The notes beneath the pieces were generated by a model that worked only from the letters and a program-made list of their open reading frames with translations, ran no database searches and was not told the origin of the DNA. From assembly GCF_000237925.1 (NCBI RefSeq), contig NW_017386055.1, positions 124,001-188,000 on the forward strand: DNA of 64,000 nt, given 5' to 3'. Source of the stretch: Schistosoma mansoni. Lineage: Eukaryota > Platyhelminthes > Trematoda > Strigeidida > Schistosomatidae. The stretch's first letter is position 1. Every line of letters starts with the position of its first letter. Below are positions 23,657 through 33,900 of this stretch, piece after piece. A program made the translations under genes and the position numbers.

Positions 23657-25062
23657 ACATTGACAATGTAGCCAGCAAGAACTACGAAGGTGCGATTTGT
23701 CACATGAAAGGAAAGACTAAGAGCTGAAGACTAACTCAAAGTGCTTTCCTAATTAATCACCTGGATGGATGGATCAGAACGGTTCCTATTATAATAAACT
23801 TGTGCTTTCTGTGGTTATTTAGATTTACTCACATTTCATAATAAGAGTTCATGTTGTTTCGTAACGACGTCCTGAGAATTATTACTAACAACTTCACAAG
23901 TAAAACAGAAGTCTTTAGCTGTCCGAAAAGTTCAGGCAGAGATCCGTATGAGCTGCTTCCCTAGTTTAGAATCGTCTATATAAGCACTCGGTCAGCCACA
24001 ACGTTCGATGTGTAGCTGTTCACCAAAATCATACTTATATCTGGAGCTATAGTTTGAAATATCTGATGGTCCGTTTTGGAGCACGAACGTGTTTGTTGAA
24101 TTGTGCTCTTTCACATGTTTCGAGTTATGTTACGTGAGAGTGAACTGCTAATGATCACTTTAGTTTGTTAAACGGAAGTAAAATGTGTTTTTGGGTGAAA
24201 TTCATCTAGCTTATATAAAACCGACTGTATGTGACTAAGCAATTCGTATGGAAACCGCGTGGCCTAAAAATGCGGAAATAATATCAAGTGTGAAAAGCAT
24301 ACATAGACCGATACCTCTAGTTTACTGAATTATTATATTTAACCTAATAAACACTCACTATTATCGCGTTCGGAAACATTGAGTTTTGAGGACACAATAA
24401 ACAGTCTATTGACCGAGAATAAATTTATTATCACCAAAATTAGGACGTTGTCGCAAAGGAAATACCACGGTGGGATGAGAATGCTCATTACCTTAGCCAC
24501 AATAGAGGAGACCACACGACGACCAGGGATCACCTTCATCACACTCCATAGCCACGTGGGTATTCGGGTTTACCGGTGGATGACCACTGCAAGATAGTGA
24601 GGGAGATCAATCGAAGTTCTCTCTTACGCCATATAAATCAGGCAAGGCAAACACCTCTAAAGCGGAATCCTGGGTTTAGCTAGATCTAAAACATTTTCCG
24701 AAGGCCTAACAAAGAGTCTGGTACAAGTGGAAAGTTTGCCAAAAACTTTAAATCGCAGCTCTTATTTGACATTGAGAAACTGATGCAAAGTTAAAATCCT
24801 AATCGGAAGAAGCTATTTCAGGTGAAGCCATTAGCCGGAGTGAAAGCCAAACACTAATATCACTACAAACTCATGACCAGGAGAAAGCATACAAAAAAGG
24901 TATCTGTACTCTTGGACGGACAAACGGGAAAGATCTCAGTACCATAGAGCTGCTAGAGATCTTCAATGCCAACCTCATGAACGAACGTAACCAGGAGCAC
25001 TGACGCGTGGAATATCTCTCACTTGCAATATCAGTCGAGAAGTGAGTGCGAAGAAATCAATC
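23657..25062 (+). mobile_element. CR1-type LINE, 5' half (inverted copy of the 51-53.8 kb element)
   Basis: Collinear, on the opposite strand, with 52330-53712. It covers the leader and the part before the reverse transcriptase, with traces such as 'cttagccacaatagaggagac' and 'gtaaggccta..aaagagtctgg'. At about 25050 it jumps, relative to the other copy, over roughly 1.1 kb to the sequence just upstream of CDC37 exon 1. It lacks the reverse transcriptase. Confidence 0.75.
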
Positions 25063-25432
25063 TGTTTATGCAAGCTCGTAACAAGGATATTGGACTTACA
25101 CAGAGACACCAAATAATAGCTTCACATCCGAAATGGGAGTTGGATCAACTACGGAATTATTGTACTTTGTTGCTATAAATGAAGTCTCGAATTCCCTCAA
25201 TCAATGACTGTTACTATTGCATCTCATGTTGTTTGGTGGTGTTTGTAAATCTAGCGGATTTTCAAAAAGCTTCTAAGCTTTTCTTTGCATTTTATTCCTC
25301 GGGATGTCGCGTCTCAACTATAGCAAGTGGGATCACATCGAGGTTTGTATTTTTCCTAAACTAGTCTTCATATTTTCTGTTACACAGTCATTTGTGTTTG
25401 CATGTAACTAATGTAATTTCCAGCGTGATGGG
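25063..25432 (+). pseudogene. CDC37: Duplicated CDC37 5' region with intact exon 1
   Basis: Inverted copy of 50792-51180. The 39-base coding part of exon 1 (25304-25342; [13 protein letters not shown]) is identical to the exon used by the complete gene at 50882-50920, including the GT donor that follows. About 230 bases upstream and 90 bases of intron 1 are also shared with scattered differences. No further CDC37 exon follows on this strand, so it is an orphan 5' end. It could still act as a promoter, or start a transcript that splices elsewhere. Confidence 0.9.
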
Positions 25433-25984
25433 ACTTTTGATGATATGAAACAGATCGCATCTCAGTTTGCTCGCTTATCGGTTGACGTGCGGATTGGGAT
25501 CTAGATGTATGTAAATTCAGTCTTTTAGCAAATAGATAGTTGAAACTGTATCAGTTGTTGGGTATGTATTCATTGTTACTGTTAGAGGTATCTGAGTTAT
25601 TGTACGAATCAAGTGTCACCAAAATAATGTAATTTAAGTAAAGAGGATATAAATGAGTGAGCACGAACGAACATATTGTATACCGAATCCTAAATCAGGC
25701 GGACATTGGGTATAAAGGATCCATTAGTTTATACGAACATTACATACGCCACTAAAAGGAGAATCCTTATTTCTGCAATCATCTGTACCTCTTCCGCATT
25801 GGTTCATCATATGTCTGTTCCACTGTGTTCTGAGTGTAGGTCCTGTATTATCTTCAGTATTAGAATCAACAACTGAAAACGGAACGAACTCACCTGGTCC
25901 CTGGAAAAACATCTGATCCACATGTCGGTTGTGTACTGAAACTATTGATATCTAAAATTCGAACCATAAATTTTTTCAACACTA
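25433..25984. other. Unassigned DNA after the orphan exon
   Basis: Immediately at the copy boundary, ttccag|CG (25418-25425) could be a splice acceptor opening a 26-codon frame to a TAG at 25502-25504 (see findings). A 65-codon - strand frame at 25724-25921 has no recognised family. Confidence 0.4.
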
Positions 25985-28010
25985 TCCCCCCAACCTATAA
26001 AAATTGTTGCTCTGGTTGTTAGAAGGTGCATCGGCTCCATGACTTCCGAAGAAACTCGGCTTTCATCATGAAGCGTCATAATTATTCCTTCAAATCCAAG
26101 GGCAGAGTTTAAATGGTTTGAATAATGCTTTCTGGTCAGAGATTTTTAGCGAGTTAGTTTTCTAAGGGATGCAGTCGCTAACCTCATACCCAACACCCCT
26201 CCTTTACCTGGGCGTGCGACCGGCAGTAGCCCCCGGAGGAGCTACAGACTGCAGTTGATCGTCGAGAAGTGCCCAACAAAGGACCCGACCATTCTGATGG
26301 GAGATTTAAATGTCAGGGTTGGAATGAACAACACAGGATATGAAGACGTCATGTGACGACATGGACTGGGAGAAAGGAATGAAAACGGTGAGAGATTTGC
26401 TAACCTGTGTGACTTCAATAAACTGGTCATAGGAGGCACTAAATTCCCACACAGACGCATCCGTAAAACCACATGAACTTCACTGGACCACACCACACAG
26501 AACCAAATCGACCACATCTGCATCAACAAAATGTTCAGGAGGACGATGGAGGATGTGAGAAGCAGGAGAGGAGCCGATATAGAAATAGATATTTACTTGT
26601 TGATAGCCAAGATGAAACTCAAACTTAAGAAGCACTTGACAACTTGTCGGAGAACATCACAAAGGTTTAATACGGCTTTTCTTCGGGATACTGACAAACT
26701 CAACAAATTCAAGATAGCCCTCAGCAACAGGTTCCAGGCCCTTCATGATCTGCTCAATCAGAGGGAACTACTGAGTAGAGCAGCTGGAAAGGGATAAAAG
26801 AGGCAATTATTTCAACATGTCAGGAGGTTATGGGCCATAAGAGGCACTATCACAAGGAATGGATCACTGTTCTTTAACTGAATAAGATTAAAGAAAGGAG
26901 GAACGAGAATGCGACAATCACTATCAGCCGAACAAAGGCAGAAAAGTCCAAGGCACAAGTCAAATGTACTGAAGTAAACAAGGAGGTGAAAAGGAGCATC
27001 AGAACCGACAAACGTAAATATGTGGAGGATTTAGCAATGACGGCGGAATAGGCTACAAGAAAAGGAAACATGAGACAACTGTATGATACAACAAAGAAAC
27101 TTGCTGGAAATTACCGTAAGCCAGAAAGACCAGTGAAAAGCAAGGAAGGTAAAGTAATCACAAACATTGAAGAACAACGAAACAGGTAAGTAGAACACTT
27201 CAAAGAACTCTTGAATCGACCAGCTTCACCGAACCCAACCAACATCGAAGCAGCACCCACAGACCTCCCAATCGATGTTGGCCCATCAACAATTGAAGAG
27301 TTCAACATGGTCATCAGAAAAATCAAGAGTGACGAAGCAACAGGACCATACAACATATCAGCACAGGCGCTGATAGTAGATGTAGCAGTAACTGAAAAGG
27401 TACATTCTCTTCAGTAAGATTTGGGATGAAAAACAAGTACTAACAGATTGAAAAGAAGGACGTCTGATCAAAATGCCAACGAAAAGCGACCTCAACAAAT
27501 GTGATGACTACAGGGGCTTCACTCCTCTTTCAATACCAGGAAAAGTCTTCAACAGGGTATTGTTAAAAAGAATGAAGGACTCCGTAGACGCTCAACTTCG
27601 AGACCAACAGGCTGGATTCCGAAAGGATCGATCATGTAAAGACCAAAACGCAACTCTATGAATCATTGTGGAATTCATCACTCTGCATCAACTTCAATGA
27701 CTACGAGAAAGCATTTGATAGCGTGGATAGGACAACACTATGGACGCTTCTTCAACACTACGGCGTGCCTGAGAGGATAGTCAACTTCATAAGGAATTCC
27801 TATGATGGATTAAACTGGGAAGTCATGCATGTAGGACTGCTGACAGACTCGTTCGAAATAAATATGGGTGTTAGGCAGGGTTACTTACTCTCACCCTTTC
27901 TCGTTCTCCTGGTGACCGACTGGCTAAAGAAGGCGTCAACATATGAAGATAAGCATGGGATACAGTGTTCAGCTAGGATGCTGATGGACGATCTAGAAAT
28001 AATGTAAGGT
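25985..28010 (+). mobile_element. LINE family B with inverted 5' end
   Basis: 25985-26235 is the family B leader on the - strand; at 26236 the orientation flips and the + strand continues from the endonuclease: ILMGDLNVRVGMNNTGYED-like, NQIDHICINKMF, then a linker (RNKY/EDLA), 'PASPNPTNIEAAPTDLP', reverse transcriptase with NFNDYEKAFDSVDR (motif A), GVRQGYLLSPF (motif B) and a DD-like DDLEI (motif C) near 27990. A handful of frameshifts and stops break the frame, and the C-terminal part is missing after 28010. The junction at 26235/26236 has the form expected from twin priming. Confidence 0.85.
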
Positions 28011-28254
28011 CCTTGTGTCACAGAGTTACGACCAATTTGACGTTCCCATCTTTCATTATCTTCTCATATCTCACAATTCCATTATTATATGCGAGCATCT
28101 GGGAATACAGACTGACGTATAATTGGGGCACTTTGCCGCGTGACTTCGACTTGCATAAAAAGTATGATACGTATTCTATTTGATTTTCATGTTATAATAC
28201 ACAAGGCCATAGTTCAAGTCACCAGATTACTATGCATTGGTATGTGTAACTAAC

Positions 28255-28500
28255 ATATATGATTCATAGTTGAAAGCATGAGTCAATTGAAGCTAGACCA
28301 CCGAGGAAAACCTGGAAACACTGGACGGCCGTTTCGTCCTATTATGGGACTCCTCAGCAGTGCGCATCCACGAACCCGCTCTCGCGAGCGAGACTAGAAC
28401 CCAGGACCTACCAGTCTCGAGCCGAAGCCCTTAACCGATAGACCACTGAGCTGGCATCCAACGGTGTTAATGTCTAACTTCAAATGATCCACGAAGTTGA
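28255..28500 (-). mobile_element. Hammerhead SINE, best preserved full copy
   Basis: Read on the - strand: tRNA-like head with AGCTCAGTGGTCTATCGG (A-box region), GGGTTCTAGTC (B-box region), then 'gcgggttcgtggatgcgcactg', then the hammerhead core at 28330-28357 (CTGAGGA, stem II GTCC/GGAC, GAAACG), and the tail 'cttcaattgactcatgctttc'. Every part expected of the schistosome pol III-driven hammerhead repeat is present, so it is a recent or selected copy. About 245 bases long. Confidence 0.85.
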
Positions 28501-28677
28501 GCAACCATTCACCAATTGTCATCAGTGAGTTCCTATCTCACGACAGACGTTGTTTGCACTCCACTGGTCACTGCTTCTCACTAGAGCTCCTAGATGTACT
28601 TCCCGAAGTCACTAGTGAGCATATGATTATATTAATTATTAGAAGGAGTTTTGTGGAGATTTGGTATGTTTCATAGT
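28501..28677. other. Unassigned DNA before the gap
   Basis: Ends with a 37-base arm whose near-exact reverse complement follows the gap. Confidence 0.4.
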
Positions 28678-28877
28678 NNNNNNNNNNNNNNNNNNNNNNN
28701 NNNNNNNNNNNNNNNNNNNNNNNNNNNNNNNNNNNNNNNNNNNNNNNNNNNNNNNNNNNNNNNNNNNNNNNNNNNNNNNNNNNNNNNNNNNNNNNNNNNN
28801 NNNNNNNNNNNNNNNNNNNNNNNNNNNNNNNNNNNNNNNNNNNNNNNNNNNNNNNNNNNNNNNNNNNNNNNNNNNNN
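28678..28877. other. Assembly gap (200 N) inside an inverted repeat
   Basis: Exactly 200 N. The 37 bases on either side (28641-28677 and 28878-28914) are reverse complements with one mismatch. Frames drawn across the gap are meaningless. Confidence 0.95.
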
Positions 28878-28914
28878 ACTATGAAACATACCAAATCTCC
28901 ACAAAACCCCTTCT

Positions 28915-30480
28915 TATATATGATTCATCCATGCTTGATTCACCTGGAAAACAATCGAACGGAAATTATACATCCCTTAATACCCATAAGGATGACCTTA
29001 GACTTTATTTGTATTTTCTGCACGTGCAAACCTTATATCTGGGCTAACTGGTTCTCTGATTGCTTTGGGAAGACTTGCTATTCCCTCTGGTTCATCATAC
29101 TACTGACCAGGGATTTTATTAGACTCACTTGGGACATATTTTTTACATTCATTAAGGATAATATAAGAGATAAATCCATTGTGAGAGCAAATAATATCTG
29201 ATGCGATACCAAAAATATTGTAATCAGATTTTAGCTCATTTTGAACTTGGACCTCACATTTATTTAAATTTTACCAGAAATAAATGAGTTGTTAGTGTAA
29301 ATCATATCGCATAATATAACATCATAATTTTGATCAGGATTTGGTGCATTCGATATATCTTCCACATTTTTGTAAATAATTTCATTACAATACATAATCA
29401 TGAGAACAGAGTATATTTAGGAAAATAATATTACAACTCCTCAATGAGTTGTTATCTGCACAACTCTGAGTACTCATTGGATTGAGATGACGTAACAATT
29501 TAGCAGGATTCTTGAATTCCCGGCCGGTCATTTTACAAAAATTTCCTCCTTCACAATATTTGAAATTTGTACACTTTACATGGACTTGCAGTAGTTCCAT
29601 GAGAGTTACATATGGAAGTGAAATGCCAAAGTTTTATTAGGTTGTAGGCTTTCCCAGTGAAAGTAAAGAAACGGCCACAATAATAACATACTCAACATCT
29701 TCCTTCGTCATAGTTCAAACTTTGAAACTTTATGGTGGATCAAAAATTATGGTAACTCAAAAATGTCGTTCAGATTATTAAGACCAAAAGTTAACATTAT
29801 GATATATTAACTACAATTTATAAACACGAAGAAACGTTAAGGGATGTTACTTAGATCGTCAGGCTTTGACGTGTTTATCCTGTATTTGATAAAATAATCT
29901 ACAATTATGGGTGATTAGTAGTTTCAATGATGGCTGTCGTAATTTCAGCGGTATAGCCGAACGTAGAAAATAATGGAAATGTGGTTGTAGTCTATAACTG
30001 TAGATAATAGATATTTTATAGTTCATAACTACAGGCAATTGAGAACGAGAAGTGTGTGTTGCAGTGTATTTACGAGCGGTTAACATGATTTGTCATGTTA
30101 CGAGAGATTGTGAACGGAAAAGAGAAGGAATTCAAGGTCATGCGGTTAAAAAACTTCGACAATCATTTGTCGTAAATGTACGAACTTTGAGAATTAACAA
30201 AATAAATCTAAATGATATCGAAAACTAATTATAAAATATGTTTGTCGTGCTTATCTCGACACCTTTCCATATAATCCCCAAAAGCATCAAAATTTGAATG
30301 TATGTCCAACTGTTTCATTACACGCCCAATTGCGATGCCATTGTGATGGTCAGAAGTAATTAAATTATTGTACGAACTACTAATCCCCGAAATAATTCAA
30401 TCTAAATAAGAGAACTAGGTGAGCACAAACGAACGTACGAACTTATGGAACTAACCAAACCGAAGTAGATAAAGTGGTTT
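28915..30480. other. No gene recognised
   Basis: Several frames of 70-106 codons occur (for example 28881-29201 +, 29859-30086 -) but none shows a known domain. Nothing repeated was recognised either. Confidence 0.45.
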
Positions 30481-30504
30481 TAAACCTGTATTGTTTTGAT
30501 AGAA

Positions 30505-30580
30505 AGCCTTTTTTATTTAAACACATAAACATCGTTACAAAAAGGAAAATTAAATCTGTGTCACACAAATCATTACATTT
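30505..30580 (-). mobile_element. LINE family A 3' tail fragment
   Basis: 'tttatttaaacacataaacatcg' followed by 'ttacaaaaagg' matches the 3' terminus of family A (TTGTACCAATATTTATGTGTTTAAATAAA-type end) on the - strand. Only the tail is present, about 300 bases upstream of the PSMA2 start. Confidence 0.6.
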
Positions 30581-30996
30581 GGGTGAGGACTAGAATACTG
30601 CTCTAAAGCCTCAACCGGTGCCTAGTTCTTCAACCATAAATTCACGAACTGGTTACATGCACAATAACAATGCTTCGGTCTCCTACGTGTCTTTGAAGCT
30701 GTTTGCGCTCACACGAATATACACCAAACTTCTGCAGAAAAAACAAATTGTTTTATGCCATATCTGTTTTCCGTCGCTTCAGTACTTTTTTTATGATGTA
30801 TTACGTATGCATAACCACTGCAAAACCTAATGACTAGCAACCATCGTGGTGACAAAAATACCGAGAATCGTACCGAATCAACAAGAAGTGAGAGCAATGA
30901 AGTCAATCTTTTTATGCGCAATCGTGTTGAATACGTTGAAGATATAGAATGACCTTAGGAAAATTTGAAGTTCCGTGACCTTCAGTTTGCTTCATC

Positions 30997-33900
30997 ATGA
31001 GCGAGAGATATAGTTTCTCCTTAACTACATTCAGGTATTCACATATTTTAGATATTATCTATACCTTTAGCCCATCTGGAAAGCTCGTTCAAATAGAATA
31101 TGCATTAAAAGCAGTTGAGGCTGGAGCTCCATCTGTTGGTATACGTGCAGCGAATGGGGTTGTGCTTGCTGCAGTAAAAAAGTTCACTTCAAAACTTATG
31201 GACGAGTCAACAGTGACAAAAATTGAACAAGTCACAAAGGGTATAGGAATGGTTTACAGTGGTCTGTCACCAGATTATCGTGTATTGGTTAAACAGGCCA
31301 GAAAGTCGTCCCAGGCATATCAGTTAGCATATGGTGAACCTATATCTCCAGAACAATTAGTTATCCGAATAGCTGCTGTTATGCAAGAATATACACAGTC
31401 CGGGTGGGTTTTGTATTATCCTTTTTACGGGTATATCAAGGAAATTTGATTAGCTAAGTGATTACATCAATGTTTATGCTTCATATAGAATTATAGATAT
31501 AGTAGTCAGTTACACTTAACAGACAAATATTATGTATTTTAAACATGTGGTATGGCCCTCCAGCAGAACATCTGTACCACCAAATTTTTTTATTAATTCG
31601 GCTTTCTACTTTCTACGCTCTAAGGTATAAACTTTCCCACGTCATTACTATCCGTATCACTGAAATGAAATCCAATAACGACTTTGGTATAGTTTTCTCT
31701 TGATTCTTGTGGTAGGGGTTAGCAACCAGGAAGTTTTAGGTTCATGCTTCATGCTCTGTAGTGCTAGCGACCAAAATGTATCAGCAATCTCAAAGTAACT
31801 CGAGGTCCTAAAGTCAACTCAGTATAGAAATGCATAACTTCCAGTGATCTTTTCGTGCCGCTACTTTATTCTTCTCTGTCCATATTAATGGACTTTAACT
31901 GAACACAGTTCATTTAACCAGTTCATGTCTCTGTCCACAATCATACATCGGAAATAATTTCAAAGTTCAAGACAAATAGATCACTTGAAATGACTAAAAT
32001 GTTGGTGTTAACCTGAATAAATTCATACATTGAGTGAAAATGTGTGACTAGAATTCAGAATGGATCAGAAGTAATATAGTTCGTCAGAGCAAATGTTTGG
32101 CTAAAAAATTGCAACTGCCCCTGCGTTGCAAGTTACACTTATCGAAGTTCTAAGGACTTGCATTTCGTGTCCGTAAATACTGTCCAACCGTATCTCAGCA
32201 GATGTATATTCAAGGTACTCAATAGCTTACTATTGATTCGAACTGGTCATAGCACCTAGGCAAACCAATCACTCTCAATAGTATGTCGGGCTAGTGATTT
32301 CTGTCCTAGTTTTGCAGACTTGAAGTCCATCAAACCGTAAAACCAACAATTAATCAGGTTTAAAAATTGCCGGGGCAATATTCACAAAAAAATATGTTCA
32401 AAGTCTTCTTTTTGGCTGACCTCAGGCCTAATGAGTCACTAGACATCTTTATTATAGACTTAACTAATTTGCCTAGTGCGCATACTAATTTTCCGTTTTG
32501 TATTTTCATAACTTAAAGTTATTCTTATTCAAATGTTACTACCAGCTCCTTCACTCGCACATCTGATGATGATCATAATCCTGTCAGCATCAGCATTAAT
32601 TTCCCAAACACAAGGATCATTTATTTAGTATCCACCCCTTTCCTTTACCTCTGTTTAGGAAACCGAGTAGTACCATTACTCTTGCACACTTAAAATGTGC
32701 TTCATACTCAAGTATCTGGTGATTGCGTTGCGAAAAATTCATCCCATGTTATTACCGTCTGTTAATCCATACCACTTTATACACTGTATGCAGTTTTCAA
32801 CGAAACACTGAATCCGATTTGCAGTTATATTTGTGTTTCTCTCGCCATAGGTGTATTTGTTTTGATCATCAATCTCACGATTCCAAGTGACATATTAATT
32901 TACTCAGGATAACACTAAATATTACCCATCTCAACACTGATAATCTTACTTACCTCCACCAACAATTCTAAATCCAAGGTATGATTTTAAATGATTTATT
33001 TGCCTTGAGCTTCGACGTTATTTTCAACTAATTATTCAGATGTATGACCGGAATTTGGTGGAAATTCACTAGAAAAAATCCTCCGCTCATATAACGATAC
33101 TTTATTGTGTTTGATTTTTAAACAGTTCAAAAATAGGCTATTTTTATTGTATTCTTACTTAACGAATGTAGTGTATAGTCGCTATAAATAATAATCCATT
33201 CATCGACCTTTTACTCCATGTTTGTTTTACATCACAAATATTGTAATTTCATTCATGATATTCTGCTTTTCTGTTGCTAGAGGTGTTCGTCCATTTGGTG
33301 TTTCCCTACTAGTTGCAGGATGGGACCGAGATTTGCAACGACCATTTCTTTACCAATGTGATCCTTCTGTAAGTTTATTATATGAACACATACCATATGA
33401 ACCATCCAGAAGATTATTTCCTACCAATTAAATAACGTTTTACACGTAACATATCACAGAAGTCAAAATATTTTTAAAAGCATCTTCTTACGTCTTTATA
33501 ACCGGCTAATAGGGATCGTCTTAAATTAGGCGAAAACATACCACCGTCTAACCTGACACGGAAACCAATAGATTCATGTTGTCACCCATAGCACAAAAAG
33601 ATGGATTTCGCTAAAACTTGAAACATTGATCATAGAGCATAAGAACTAAGATGTGAAAATAAACGGTGAGTTAATGTAAGCACTTTAAGGTTTATAACTA
33701 CCCATTTCTGATTCTTTTAAGATTCAAATCAGGAACTTTGAAAATTTGATCAACAGTGACTTCGTGAATTTGTATCATATCATCTATAGCTTTTTTGCCA
33801 GGGTGATTTTTACTCCAATCACCATCGTACACCAGTGCAGACGGTGAACTTGCGTGCTTAATAAACAAAAATGAAACTAGCTGTTGTTTGTAATCGGTGT

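Noticed and set aside
22392-23678. Thr/Leu-rich (226 codons) and Ser-rich frames
   Set aside because: Products of the ACT array; no start context, no domain, several overlapping frames of equal length.
25724-25921. 65-codon - strand frame MDQMFFQGPGEF...
   Set aside because: Amino-acid composition is plausible for a protein, but no homology, splice context or conservation is visible; not supported as a gene.
28568-29047. Frames spanning the N gap on both strands
   Set aside because: They are bridged by unknown bases; the identical MVCFI and MWRFGMFHS starts on both strands only reflect the inverted repeat at the gap.
30997-31070. Twelve extra residues after TTF as a schistosome-specific insertion in PSMA2
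   Set aside because: The 36 bases have GT-AG ends and their removal gives the exact family sequence, so an intron is the better reading.
31404-31449. PSMA2 continuing to the stop at 31449
   Set aside because: The last 15 codons after TQSG do not match the family; a GT donor there joins to 33281 and restores [11 protein letters not shown].
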